Below the pieces are notes generated by a model. That model was given only the letters and a program-made list of their open reading frames with translations. It was not told the origin of the DNA and searched no databases. This document shows, piece after piece, positions 1-7,894 of a stretch of DNA of 16,401 bases. Origin of the DNA: Bacteroidales bacterium GP1 (GTDB lineage Bacteria > Bacteroidota > Bacteroidia > Bacteroidales > Muribaculaceae). Position numbers and translations under genes: made by a program. The stretch covers positions 1-16,401 of the forward strand of contig DAAI01000009.1 in the NCBI GenBank assembly GCA_001701105.1, read 5' to 3'. Position 1 is the stretch's first letter. Each line of letters starts with the position of its first letter.

Positions 1-173
1 TGATTCAGCCGAATCAGAAAACAGGACATCAGCAGGAATATGCGGCTCTCGACGCACATGCCTGCGTGATGATTTATGAGCACCTTCTCAGCAATAAATT
101 CATTCCCGAGAAATCAATGTATTATCGACCTGTGGCCATCACGCCTCAACAAGAAAACCAAAAGAAAGAGTAA
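1..173 (+). CDS. 3'-5' exonuclease (DEDDy, RNase D-like), C-terminal fragment
   Basis: Only the last 56 codons are present; the gene enters from the left edge in frame 3 and stops at TAA 171-173. The visible tail contains YAALDAHACVMIYEHL (codons from base 39), which fits the ExoIII motif YxxxD of DEDDy 3'-5' exonucleases. Its tyrosine and aspartate belong to the metal-dependent active site. In Bacteroidota this tail is typical of the short stand-alone '3'-5' exonuclease domain' proteins related to RNase D and WRN exonuclease. After the motif there are about 40 polar residues ending in QENQKKE, a usual disordered tail. The next gene starts one base after this stop, so the two are very likely co-transcribed. 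Substrate (RNA or DNA) cannot be told from this fragment. The family call is from the motif and the local similarity that I recognise; the missing ExoI and ExoII motifs lie outside the window. Confidence 0.72.
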   Translation, partial: IQPNQKTGHQQEYAALDAHACVMIYEHLLSNKFIPEKSMYYRPVAITPQQENQKKE

Positions 174-174
174 T

Positions 175-366
175 ATGAATAAGATACCCAAATACAATTG
201 GTTGCCGGGATTACTCCTAATCTATCTTATTGGCATGACAGCATGGTTTGGCGCTGATTTGGTTCGCAATGGAGAGACGTTACGACTTATTGTAGTATTT
301 ATCCTTGAGCTTCTTGTAATATTTATATTGCGGATATTCCTAAAGAAGAGAGCCGGAAAATCTTGA
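175..366 (+). CDS. small two-segment membrane protein, function unknown
   Basis: This 63-residue protein begins MNKIPKYNW and holds two hydrophobic stretches, about residues 9-27 (LPGLLLIYLIGMTAWFGAD) and 37-55 (LRLIVVFILELLVIFILRI), joined by a short polar turn (LVRNGET). It ends in the basic tail KKRAGKS. It therefore looks like a small helical-hairpin inner-membrane protein with a positively charged C-terminus. I chose ATG 175 because it follows the upstream exonuclease stop by one base and begins the hydrophobic protein. An in-frame ATG at 76 would add 33 residues that overlap the exonuclease reading frame and look like shadow sequence. It is probably translationally coupled to the exonuclease. 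I do not recognise a named family. A terminator hairpin overlaps its last codons and stop. Confidence 0.66.
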   Translation: MNKIPKYNWLPGLLLIYLIGMTAWFGADLVRNGETLRLIVVFILELLVIFILRIFLKKRAGKS

Positions 367-376
367 TTTCCCGGCT
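351..376. terminator. hairpin terminator overlapping a stop codon, possibly bidirectional
   Basis: AGCCGGAAAAT (351-361) pairs with ATTTCCCGGCT (366-376) around the four-base loop CTTG, giving ten pairs and one A-C mismatch. On the plus strand it is followed by TCATTTTCC. On the minus strand the stem is followed by CTCTTCTTT. Both tails are pyrimidine-rich, so it may end both the plus-strand exonuclease operon and the minus-strand lpxH transcript, whose stop is at 432. The TGA of the small membrane protein (364-366) sits in the loop and first stem base. Confidence 0.68.
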
Positions 377-431
377 TCATTTTCCTAATTCCTTCTGATA
401 GCTTGCTATAAAAGTCTGGTTTTCTTATCAA

Positions 432-1172
432 TCAATTTTCAAAGCGATGCAAGGAGAATTGATGCCCGTCCCATAATCCATAAGAAAAAGTCGATATCCA
501 TTCTCCCAGCACGATCATCCTGCATTCGGGCGCTATCTGAATATCCCTGAGCAGATGCAGATGTCCGAACACAAAAAAGTTAATATCAGGATGCTCTTCC
601 AGATATTCGTTGCTGAATAGCCTTATATTGCTCATCATCCTCTCCGCATCTTCCGACGAAGGGCCCTCTATTTTTCGGCTATGATGCGACCAATTATAAG
701 CGAATGGCACTGTCCAACGTGGATGAATACCTGAGAACATCTTCTGGCATACTTTATTTCTGAATAGAGTCCTCAGCAATCTGAAACTTGGTTTCAGCTT
801 CCCGATTCCATCACCATGCGTAAGTACAAATTGCTTGCCATCAATTTCCTCCTGCAGCACCCCATCGATCACCTTAATTCCAAGTTCAGAAGGGAGATAA
901 TCATAGATCCAGATGTCATGGTTCCCTATCATCCACACTATTTTTATCCCGCTGTCGGATAGTTCCGCCAATTTACCAAAAAACCGAACAAAACCTCGTG
1001 GCACTACATACCGATATTCATACCAGTAGTCAAGTATATCGCCAAGAAGATATATGGCATCTGCCCTATCCCTTATGGAATCCAGGAAGCGCACCACACG
1101 CATTTCCGATTCCCGGGAATCTTTGAAATAAGGAGCCCCAAGATGCAAATCACTCAGAAAATATGCATTCAT
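432..1172 (-). CDS. lpxH: UDP-2,3-diacylglucosamine diphosphatase (LpxH family)
   Basis: This 246-residue calcineurin-like metallophosphoesterase should remove UMP from UDP-2,3-diacylglucosamine to give lipid X in lipid A synthesis, at the inner face of the inner membrane. The metal-binding motifs appear in order: DLH (D8, H10), GD (D45 in GDILD), GNHD (N84, H85), HGD (H119) and GHLH (H204, H206). Length matches the family, whose E. coli member is about 240 residues. The N-terminus MNAYFLSDLHLG is canonical, so the start is secure. It lies 15 bases downstream of the DUF59 gene on the same strand and is probably the last gene of that operon; a terminator lies beyond it at 351-376. The fold assignment is certain from the motifs. 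The LpxH substrate is inferred from length and overall pattern; a related phosphoesterase with another substrate is the main alternative. Confidence 0.88.
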   Translation of the reverse strand: MNAYFLSDLHLGAPYFKDSRESEMRVVRFLDSIRDRADAIYLLGDILDYWYEYRYVVPRGFVRFFGKLAELSDSGIKIVWMIGNHDIWIYDYLPSELGIKVIDGVLQEEIDGKQFVLTHGDGIGKLKPSFRLLRTLFRNKVCQKMFSGIHPRWTVPFAYNWSHHSRKIEGPSSEDAERMMSNIRLFSNEYLEEHPDINFFVFGHLHLLRDIQIAPECRMIVLGEWISTFSYGLWDGHQFSLHRFEN

Positions 1173-1187
1173 CAGCTACCGGAAATG

Positions 1188-1538
1188 TTATAAGAATCCC
1201 AGCTCCAATTTTGCTTCCTCCGTCATCATATCCTGATTCCATTCAGGCTCAAAAACAAGCCGGAGGTCTATCTTTTCCGGCCCTTCGATGCTTACCAGCT
1301 TTTGTCTCACATCTTCAAGCAGGAAGTCCGCAGCCGGACAACTTGGTGCCGTTAGAGTCATATCCACATGAAGTGTCTTTTTCGGCACCTCATATTCCAC
1401 TCTGTATATTAATCCTAAATCATAGATATTTACGGGAATCTCAGGATCGAATACTGTTTTCATCAATTCCACAGCTTTCTCCACTATTCTCTGCTCTTCG
1501 ACGGCATCTTTATTCTCCTGATCTTTTTTTTCTTCCAT
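1188..1538 (-). CDS. DUF59/MIP18-family Fe-S assembly protein (SufT-like)
   Basis: This 116-residue protein is a single DUF59 (MIP18) domain. It has the family signature DPEIPVNIYDLGLIY at residues 31-45 and TLTAPSCPAA at 61-70, where C67 is the conserved cysteine. Proteins of this type (SufT, the PaaD N-terminal domain, eukaryotic FAM96/CIA2) help build or deliver iron-sulfur clusters; in Bacteroidota stand-alone copies are commonly annotated as SUF-system Fe-S assembly proteins. The first 17 residues are highly charged (MEEKKDQENKDAVEEQ) and probably flexible. The gene starts 47 bases after the stop of the upstream barrel gene and ends 15 bases before lpxH, suggesting one transcript. No suf genes lie nearby, so its client is unknown. 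A run of eight A's on the coding strand (1531-1524) lies in the EEKKD codons. Domain call is strong, exact role less so. Confidence 0.85.
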   Translation of the reverse strand: MEEKKDQENKDAVEEQRIVEKAVELMKTVFDPEIPVNIYDLGLIYRVEYEVPKKTLHVDMTLTAPSCPAADFLLEDVRQKLVSIEGPEKIDLRLVFEPEWNQDMMTEEAKLELGFL

Positions 1539-1585
1539 AGGAATTAATCGTTATACTATGTTCATACTGAACACCATCGATATTA

Positions 1586-2194
1586 TTAGAATAAGACAGC
1601 AAGATTCACGAACCATCCATCGATATGCCCTGTGAAGTTATCCAGCTTCTTGGTCTCTACATCATACGTCACATCCCATTGGTAACCTGCAGTGATTTGA
1701 TATCTCTTCAAGAGTTCCGCTCCGAGACCGCATTGCAATCCGACTGAAGCCGTAGGATAATTGATTGCCCTTTTGTCGTTTGTTTTGAGATTAAAATTAA
1801 AAGTAGGCCCTCCGAAAGCGATTGGCGCAATTATATTTTCAATTCCGTTCATGCGGGTCCATTTGAACCTGAGATTCACAGGCACCTGAAGTGTATGGAA
1901 TCTTAAATCGGTTTTGCCAATCCCGTCACTGCTCCATATCTTTTGCTCTTCAAAATGGACTGTGGCTCCGCGCCAATTGTATTTCAACGCGAGATCAATG
2001 CCAAAGCCGATGCCGGGAATCATCACCTCCCCCATTACACCGATATTATATCCGGCAAGCTGATTAGTGGTTATCAGACGCTGACTCCAAAATAAATCGG
2101 TGACAGTAAGGCCGGCCGTAGGCCCCCAGCGGAATTTTGCCGAAGCTCCGAATGCCACTATTGCCGTTATCAATAATATTAAAGTCTTCTTCAT
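1586..2194 (-). CDS. outer-membrane beta-barrel protein (porin family, OMP_b-brl type), copy 2
   Basis: This is a 202-residue exported protein with the signal peptide MKKTLILLITAIVAFGASA followed by alternating hydrophobic/polar strands. It ends in NLAVLF, the C-terminal aromatic residue typical of proteins inserted by the BAM machinery. I chose ATG 2194 because it begins a normal signal peptide; an in-frame ATG at 2233 would put 13 polar residues before it. It resembles the adjacent upstream barrel protein across its length: LQVPVNLRFKW against LEIPLNLKYKI, APIAFGGPTFNFNL against APYVFTGPSVAFKL, and similar GLGAE/GLGLE strands. The pair looks like a tandem duplication. An eight-strand barrel is likely from the size. 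Substrate or function is unknown; such small Bacteroidota barrels are often called porin family without proof of pore activity. Confidence 0.83.
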   Translation of the reverse strand: MKKTLILLITAIVAFGASAKFRWGPTAGLTVTDLFWSQRLITTNQLAGYNIGVMGEVMIPGIGFGIDLALKYNWRGATVHFEEQKIWSSDGIGKTDLRFHTLQVPVNLRFKWTRMNGIENIIAPIAFGGPTFNFNLKTNDKRAINYPTASVGLQCGLGAELLKRYQITAGYQWDVTYDVETKKLDNFTGHIDGWFVNLAVLF

Positions 2195-2265
2195 TTTTGA
2201 TAAAGTTTGGCCGGAACCATCGACTCCGGCCATGCTTTTTTACTTTCTATGAAACTGCGTGGAGA

Positions 2266-2898
2266 TTAGAACAACCAGGCGGCCGTAACGGTCCAATAAT
2301 TATTCCGCGCCTTAAGGTTTTTTGTATTAACAGTACCCACAACCGGTATGCTTACGCCATCCATGATGTTGTTGATACCGAAGCCATAGCTTGCTCCTAT
2401 CTGAAGATGATTGATGAACTCCAGTCCCAGACCGAGATTCCATGTCCATTGTGATGTCTTGGTCTTTAAATACTCATTTCCTTTGTCGAGCTTGAACGCT
2501 ACCGACGGACCGGTGAACACATAGGGCGCAAATATCTTGCTAAGCATTGGAATGCCAATCTTGTATTTGAGATTTAACGGTATCTCAAGAAAATGCTTCC
2601 CTGTATCCGTACCGCTATTGGGTGAGACAGAAAGATCTTTCCAATTTATATCAGATCCCATATAGCTGTACATCAAGGAGACATCGAACCCAATGTTCAG
2701 GAAGGTCAGGTATTCCAATTGAACACCACCTGTGAATCCACAATTGTTAGAAGCGTCTAACAAGTTATTACCATTATCAAAATGGATTTTATTGACATTC
2801 AGACCAACTCGCGGTCCGATTTTAAACCCGGCATTAGCAGTGCTTGCCGCTCCGACAAGCATCATGACAGCCATCATCAAAGATACTACTCTTTTCAT
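2266..2898 (-). CDS. outer-membrane beta-barrel protein (porin family, OMP_b-brl type), copy 1
   Basis: This is a 210-residue exported protein. The signal peptide MKRVVSLMMAVMMLVGAAST ends at the ANA|GF cleavage site after residue 23. The mature part starts FKIGPRVGLNVNKIHF, a common opening of the OMP_b-brl_2 family, continues with repeated amphipathic strands, and ends WTVTAAWLF with a C-terminal phenylalanine. It is the first gene of the minus-strand run and has a Bacteroidota promoter core, TAAATTTG, at 2932-2925, about 26 bases before its ATG. Its paralog follows after 71 bases with no clear terminator between. Length suits an eight-strand barrel. Function is unknown; a structural or small-solute role in the outer membrane is possible. 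Family recognition is from signal peptide, strand pattern and C-terminus. Confidence 0.85.
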   Translation of the reverse strand: MKRVVSLMMAVMMLVGAASTANAGFKIGPRVGLNVNKIHFDNGNNLLDASNNCGFTGGVQLEYLTFLNIGFDVSLMYSYMGSDINWKDLSVSPNSGTDTGKHFLEIPLNLKYKIGIPMLSKIFAPYVFTGPSVAFKLDKGNEYLKTKTSQWTWNLGLGLEFINHLQIGASYGFGINNIMDGVSIPVVGTVNTKNLKARNNYWTVTAAWLF

Positions 2899-2924
2899 AT
2901 GGATCGTTTATTGATTTATATCCG

Positions 2925-2932
2925 CAAATTTA
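2925..2932 (-). promoter_or_regulatory. promoter -7 box for the minus-strand barrel operon
   Basis: Read on the minus strand this is TAAATTTG, matching the Bacteroidota -7 consensus TAnnTTTG. It ends 26 bases before the ATG at 2898, leaving a short leader of about 20 bases. I see no convincing -33 TTTG at the expected distance. It stands back to back with the priA box. Confidence 0.55.
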
Positions 2933-2947
2933 CGAATTTTTTCGTAA
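2930..2947. repeat. perfect inverted repeat between divergent promoters
   Basis: TTACGAA (2930-2936) and TTCGTAA (2941-2947) form a perfect 7-base inverted repeat around TTTT. Each arm overlaps the first bases of one of the two divergent -7 boxes. It may be an operator, or a by-product of two similar promoter cores placed head to head. Confidence 0.5.
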
Positions 2948-2952
2948 TTTTG
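2945..2952 (+). promoter_or_regulatory. promoter -7 box of priA, four bases before the ATG
   Basis: TAATTTTG matches TAnnTTTG. Only CAGT separates it from the priA ATG at 2957, so transcription should start at or very near the start codon. The TAA inside the box is in frame with priA, which rules out an upstream start. No good -33 element is visible. Confidence 0.52.
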
Positions 2953-2956
2953 CAGT

Positions 2957-5428
2957 ATGTATGCGGAGATAATTCTTCCTTTACCCCTATATTCCACATT
3001 CACCTACTCCGTTCCGGAGCAGATGCGCTCTTATATTCAGTCAGGTTGTAGGGTTTTAGTGCAATTCGGCAGAAAAAAATATTACACCGGAATCGTGTCA
3101 TATATCCATAACGATTCACCAGATTATGATGTTAAGGAGATTATCGAACTGATGGATGAAAAGCCCATCCTCAGATATCCGCAACTAAAACTCTGGAGAT
3201 GGATAGCTGAGTACTATTTATGCTCTGAAGGCGATGTGATGAAAGCCGCACTTCCGACAGGGTTAAAACCGGAAAGTGAAACCTATGTAATTCTTAACGA
3301 TTTCGCCGGGGATTCTGTCGAATCGGATGGCATTCATCTTTCCGACCGTCAGGCTGTGGTAGTGGCTTTGCTTGAAGAGAAAGGAAGAATGAAAATCTCC
3401 GACATCGAAGCCGAAGTCAAAATTAAGAATTGCACCGGAATTATCAATTCCCTTCTCGAATCCGGTGTAGTCGGTATTGATGAAAGAGTTGTAGAAAAAT
3501 ACAGGCCACGAAAAGAAACCTTTGTAACCCTCACCCTCTCTCAAAATGATCAAGACGGACTCCATGAATATTTCGGAATGCTTTCAAGATCACGAAAACA
3601 AGAAAGGTTATTGATTGCTTGGCTTGACATGAGCGGATGGCTACATCCATCCAATCCAGTTAAAGAGGTAAGCAAAGCCAAATTGCTTGAAGTGGCCGGT
3701 TCAACACCGGGCATACTGAAAGCATTAGTCGACAAAGGCCTATTCAAGATTGAAAAAAGGGAGATAAACCGCTTCAATTCTTCCGGAGACAATCATCCTC
3801 CGATCCTCACGCCCCTTTCCACGCCTCAGCATGAGGCATATTCGGCTATAAAGAATGGGTTTCTTGAGAGGAAGCCGGTTCTTTTACATGGAGTGACAGG
3901 AAGCGGCAAGACTGAAATATATACCCATATAATGAGCGCGGCCCTTGCCGATGGTAATCAAGTGCTATATCTCGTACCGGAAATTTCACTCACCACGCAG
4001 CTCACCGATCGCCTCAGAAAAGTTTTTGGAGATCGTCTGCTCGTATATCATTCCAAATTTTCTGACAATGAAAGAGTGGATATATGGAGGAGATTATTGA
4101 ATGATTCCGGTCCCCTCGTGATATTGGGAGTACGTTCTTCTATTTTCCTCCCCTTTTCTAGACTCGGGCTTGTAGTCATCGACGAAGAGCATGAAAGTTC
4201 GTATAAACAATACGATCCGGCTCCTAGATATAACGCCCGGGATACAGCTATCGTGCTTGCCACGATGCATGGCGCGCACGTTTTGCTCGGCTCCGCTACC
4301 CCATCTATTGAAACGTATTATAAAGCTCTCTCAGGCAAATTTATGCTTGTGGAATTGCCGGAGCGATATGAAGGATCCACAATGCCCGATGTGGAGATTA
4401 TCGATATGAGGAGGATGAGGAAAGAAAAATTGGTGAATGGTATCTTATCCGCACCTCTAAAAAAAAATATGCTTGACACGCTTAACAATGATCGTCAGGT
4501 AATAATCTTCCAGAACCGGAGGGGATTCGCTCCAATGGTGATATGCCGTCAATGTGGCTGGACTCCTAAATGTCCGAATTGTGATGTATCCCTTGTTTAT
4601 CATAAACAATCAGGTATGCTCAAATGTCACTATTGCGGACATATGCAGATATTGCCACGAATTTGTCCTGCTTGCGGTGAAAACGCCATAATGACATTTG
4701 GCTATGGTACGGAGCGAATCGCTGAAGAATTGCATGAGGCATTCCCCGGAAAGAGAGTAGCCCGTATGGATCTCGATACCACTCGCAATAAAGATGCATA
4801 TCAGGAAATTATAGAAGATTTCTCCTCGCAGTCCACGGATATTCTTGTCGGCACACAGATGATTTCAAAAGGTCTGGACTTCGATAAAGTTAATCTCGTG
4901 GGCGTTCCTAATGCCGATACTCTTCTGAACTTTCCCGATTTCCGCAGCAATGAGCGCGCATTCAATATGCTCGAACAAGTTGCCGGGCGTGCCGGTCGAC
5001 GTAAGGAACCCGGTAAAGTAATCATTCAGACCACAAAACCGGGTGAGGATGTACTGCTTCATGTCGGCAATCACGATTACAATGGTTTCTATGAATCCGA
5101 AATCAAGGAAAGAGAAAAATACGCTTATCCTCCTTTTACAAAAATCATAAACATATATTTAAAAAATAAGGATTCACGGTTGGTCGACAACATGGCAGCT
5201 AAATATGCCCTTGAATTAAGGAAAGTTTTTGGGCACCGGGTACTCGGACCCGAAAAACCATTTGTCAGCCGGGTGGCACTCTGGTATATCCAATGCATCA
5301 TGCTGAAAATTGAATCCAATGCCTCGATGAAAAAGGTTAAGGAATTGCTTCGCTCCATATTTGAAGATATGGCATCTTATCCTGAAATGAAATCAACCAT
5401 AGTATATTACGATGTTGATCCGGTATAA
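2957..5428 (+). CDS. priA: primosomal protein N' (PriA), replication restart helicase
   Basis: This 823-residue superfamily 2 DNA helicase recognises stalled forks and reloads the replisome. The N-terminus [20 protein letters not shown] is the typical start of the PriA 3'-end DNA-binding domain. Walker A is GVTGSGKT at 312-319 (K318) and Walker B is DEEH at 409-412, followed by [17 protein letters not shown]. Eight zinc-binding cysteines lie at C530, C533, C539, C542, C557, C560, C570 and C573. The second helicase lobe has [23 protein letters not shown] and QVAGRAGR. All key motifs are intact and the length is usual for Bacteroidota. ATG 2957 is secure because an in-frame TAA precedes it at 2945. 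bioA begins eight bases after the stop, so priA probably heads the biotin operon. A run of nine A's occurs at 4459-4467. Confidence 0.96.
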   Translation: MYAEIILPLPLYSTFTYSVPEQMRSYIQSGCRVLVQFGRKKYYTGIVSYIHNDSPDYDVKEIIELMDEKPILRYPQLKLWRWIAEYYLCSEGDVMKAALPTGLKPESETYVILNDFAGDSVESDGIHLSDRQAVVVALLEEKGRMKISDIEAEVKIKNCTGIINSLLESGVVGIDERVVEKYRPRKETFVTLTLSQNDQDGLHEYFGMLSRSRKQERLLIAWLDMSGWLHPSNPVKEVSKAKLLEVAGSTPGILKALVDKGLFKIEKREINRFNSSGDNHPPILTPLSTPQHEAYSAIKNGFLERKPVLLHGVTGSGKTEIYTHIMSAALADGNQVLYLVPEISLTTQLTDRLRKVFGDRLLVYHSKFSDNERVDIWRRLLNDSGPLVILGVRSSIFLPFSRLGLVVIDEEHESSYKQYDPAPRYNARDTAIVLATMHGAHVLLGSATPSIETYYKALSGKFMLVELPERYEGSTMPDVEIIDMRRMRKEKLVNGILSAPLKKNMLDTLNNDRQVIIFQNRRGFAPMVICRQCGWTPKCPNCDVSLVYHKQSGMLKCHYCGHMQILPRICPACGENAIMTFGYGTERIAEELHEAFPGKRVARMDLDTTRNKDAYQEIIEDFSSQSTDILVGTQMISKGLDFDKVNLVGVPNADTLLNFPDFRSNERAFNMLEQVAGRAGRRKEPGKVIIQTTKPGEDVLLHVGNHDYNGFYESEIKEREKYAYPPFTKIINIYLKNKDSRLVDNMAAKYALELRKVFGHRVLGPEKPFVSRVALWYIQCIMLKIESNASMKKVKELLRSIFEDMASYPEMKSTIVYYDVDPV

Positions 5429-5436
5429 ATATAAAT

Positions 5437-6747
5437 ATGAATAATTCTGATACATATATTACCGATAATATCCTCCACGATTCATTCGATAGAGAACATA
5501 TCTGGCATCCCTACACATCTACCCACAATCCACTGCCTACCTATAAGGTGGAACGGGCTGAAGGATCTAAATTAATTCTGGCTGACGGAAAGAAACTGAT
5601 AGATGGAATGTCGTCATGGTGGTGCGTGATTCATGGATATAATCATCCAGTTATCAATGAGGCTATCAATACACAGGTAGAAAAGATGTCTCATGTGATG
5701 TTCGGAGGCTTAACACACCAGCCGGCCATTGATCTTGCGAAGCTATTGCTAAGTATTCTATCGCCGTCGATGAAACATATATTTTATGCGGATTCCGGCT
5801 CGGTAGCCACAGAAGTGGCATTAAAAATGGCAGTTCAGGCATCCGACAATCCAAAACGCACGAACTTTGCAACCATCCGCAACGGCTATCATGGCGATAC
5901 ATGGAATGCCATGTCGGTATGTGACCCGGTTACCGGGATGCATGGAGCCTTCGGGCCTGCCCTTCCTATAAGATACTTTGCTCCGGCCCCTTCTTGCAGA
6001 TTCGGGGAGAATTGGGATCCTGACGATTTCGAGCCGATGCGCCAGCTGTTGAATGAGCACAAAGAAGAATTGGCCGGAGTAATACTCGAACCTGTGGTGC
6101 AAGGTGCCGGGGGCATGAGATTTTATCATCCGCAATATCTCAGAGAGCTGCGTGCAGAATGCGACAAGCTCGGAATCACTCTGATCTTTGACGAAATTGC
6201 TACCGGATTCGGACGCACCGGAAAATTGTTTGCATGGGAACACGCCGGTGTTGAACCCGACATAATGCTTATCGGAAAAGCCCTGACAGGGGGATACATG
6301 ACTTTTAGCGCAGTGGCAACTAATGCAAATGTAGCCGATAAGATTTCCATTTCGCAATCCGGAGTTATGATGCACGGACCCACTTTCATGGGTAATCCTC
6401 TCGCCTGTGCAGTGGCTTTGGCATCGACCCGACTCCTCTTGAATTCAGATTGGCAGAAAAGAGTGCAAGAAATTGAATCCATAATGAAGCGAGAACTGAT
6501 TCCTGCATGGAAACGGGACTATACCGAGGATGTTCGCGTGTTGGGAGGCATCGGAGTCATTCAGACGAAGGAGCCTGTCGACCTTGGCGAATTTCAGAAG
6601 CTATGTGTTGAGGAAGGTGTATGGATTCGTCCCTTTGGAAAGAATGCCTATATAATGCCCCCTTATCTGGCCGTATCCGACGGTGAGGTGGAGTATCTTT
6701 GTCGGTCGTTGATAAAAATACTCGACCGTCTTCATTCCGAAAACTGA
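5437..6747 (+). CDS. bioA: adenosylmethionine-8-amino-7-oxononanoate aminotransferase (DAPA synthase)
   Basis: This 436-residue class III PLP aminotransferase converts KAPA to DAPA in biotin synthesis, using S-adenosylmethionine as amino donor. The N-terminal [12 protein letters not shown] (18-29) and [15 protein letters not shown] (from 57, W61/W62) are BioA signatures that help separate it from ornithine-type aminotransferases. The PLP-binding aspartate is D252 in [19 protein letters not shown], and the Schiff-base lysine is K281 in [22 protein letters not shown] follows, as expected. Length is normal. It starts eight bases after priA and ends ten bases before bioF, so the genes are probably one transcript. 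No BioD domain is fused to it, unlike the bifunctional BioDA-type proteins known in some organisms. Identification is firm. Confidence 0.95.
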   Translation: MNNSDTYITDNILHDSFDREHIWHPYTSTHNPLPTYKVERAEGSKLILADGKKLIDGMSSWWCVIHGYNHPVINEAINTQVEKMSHVMFGGLTHQPAIDLAKLLLSILSPSMKHIFYADSGSVATEVALKMAVQASDNPKRTNFATIRNGYHGDTWNAMSVCDPVTGMHGAFGPALPIRYFAPAPSCRFGENWDPDDFEPMRQLLNEHKEELAGVILEPVVQGAGGMRFYHPQYLRELRAECDKLGITLIFDEIATGFGRTGKLFAWEHAGVEPDIMLIGKALTGGYMTFSAVATNANVADKISISQSGVMMHGPTFMGNPLACAVALASTRLLLNSDWQKRVQEIESIMKRELIPAWKRDYTEDVRVLGGIGVIQTKEPVDLGEFQKLCVEEGVWIRPFGKNAYIMPPYLAVSDGEVEYLCRSLIKILDRLHSEN

Positions 6748-6757
6748 TTCACGCTCA

Positions 6758-7894
6758 ATGAAAAGATATTCGTTTCTGCTTGACACCCTTAAATCGGAAA
6801 ACCGATTTCGTGTATTTCCTCCGCATAGGCATGAAGTGGATTATATCGATTTATCCTCGAATGACTATTTGGGACTAAGGAAAGACGAAACAAAATTAAG
6901 GAATGTAGGTATTACCGCTTCAAATTCATCTTCGGCTTCACGTCTTCTGGCAGTTGATCAGGAGAATCATAATGCTCTTGAATCTGATTTGAGCAATCTA
7001 TATAATCGACACGCAACTCTTTTTAATTCCGGGTATCATGCAAATACGGGAATAATCGGTGCGCTGGGTAATGCCAACGTATTATTCCTTGCTGATAAAC
7101 TTGTGCACGCATCCATCATCGACGGCTTGAAATTAAGTCAGTGTGATTTCAAACGGTTTCCTCATAACAATATAGAGGCCGTAAAAAAAATCCTGCGACA
7201 AAAAGCACAAGATTATGAAATGGTATGGATCATCGTCGAATCAATTTATAGTATGGATGGCGATGTCGCTCCCCTTAGGGAATTGGTGGAACTAAAGAAG
7301 GAGTTTACCAATATCTTCCTATATGTGGATGAGGCGCATGGATTTGGTGTAAGAGGTACGAAAGGATTAGGTTTGTGTGAAGAAACCGACACAATAAAGG
7401 ATATTGATATAATAATAGGTACATTCGGGAAAGCCGCATGCTCTATCGGTGCTTTTGCCATTGCGGAGGAGGAACTGACTCATTATATCAGAAATTATGC
7501 AAGGAGTCTGATTTTTTCTACGGCACTACCACCCTATAATGTGGCATGGAGTCGACAAGTGATTAGCGAATTGGTGAATCTGAACCATCGAAGGCAAAGA
7601 CTATGTGAGATTTCTGCCTATTTCAGGGATAGGTTGAACAAATTAGGATATGTCGTACCTTCGGGAGATACTCCTATTATACCATTAATCACAGGCTCCG
7701 CAGAATCGGCGCTCGATATATCGGCTGTTCTCGAAAAGGAAAACATTCTTGCATTGCCTATAAGACGCCCTACTGTGCCGGCTGGAGGGGAAAGAATACG
7801 TTTCTCACTGAATGCCACTCTCTCGGATGAAGAAATTAATAAAGTGTTGAAAGTGATGGCACAACTCACAAATCTTGTGAATTATGAAGGTTGA
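6758..7894 (+). CDS. bioF: 8-amino-7-oxononanoate synthase (KAPA synthase)
   Basis: This 378-residue alpha-oxoamine synthase joins pimeloyl-ACP and L-alanine to form KAPA. It shows the family order: IDLSSNDYLGL near residues 29-39, SSASRLL for the early glycine/serine region, KLVHASIIDGL, DEAHGFGVRGTKGLG for the PLP-ring aspartate and histidine, and the Schiff-base lysine K225 in IGTFGKAACSIGAF. Length agrees with BioF and is shorter than most serine palmitoyltransferases. Its place between bioA and the bioG-bioC gene supports BioF over the related 2-amino-3-ketobutyrate ligase (Kbl). The last 11 bases overlap the start of the next gene, indicating translational coupling. A run of eight A's occurs at 7183-7190. 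Confidence 0.94.
   Translation: MKRYSFLLDTLKSENRFRVFPPHRHEVDYIDLSSNDYLGLRKDETKLRNVGITASNSSSASRLLAVDQENHNALESDLSNLYNRHATLFNSGYHANTGIIGALGNANVLFLADKLVHASIIDGLKLSQCDFKRFPHNNIEAVKKILRQKAQDYEMVWIIVESIYSMDGDVAPLRELVELKKEFTNIFLYVDEAHGFGVRGTKGLGLCEETDTIKDIDIIIGTFGKAACSIGAFAIAEEELTHYIRNYARSLIFSTALPPYNVAWSRQVISELVNLNHRRQRLCEISAYFRDRLNKLGYVVPSGDTPIIPLITGSAESALDISAVLEKENILALPIRRPTVPAGGERIRFSLNATLSDEEINKVLKVMAQLTNLVNYEG

Noticed and set aside
76..174. Upstream extension of the small membrane protein to ATG 76
   Set aside because: These 33 codons overlap the exonuclease tail in another frame and show no protein-like character; ATG 175 directly follows the exonuclease stop and begins the hydrophobic protein.
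1163..1540. 125-residue plus-strand reading frame
   Set aside because: It is the antisense shadow of the clear DUF59 gene; its composition is proline/serine-rich with no recognisable domain.
2195..2233. N-terminal extension of the second barrel protein (MAGVDGSGQTLSK)
   Set aside because: It would place polar residues before a normal signal peptide; the start at 2194 is better.
5821..6375. 184-residue minus-strand reading frame
   Set aside because: It lies wholly inside bioA on the other strand, and bioA has all its catalytic motifs.
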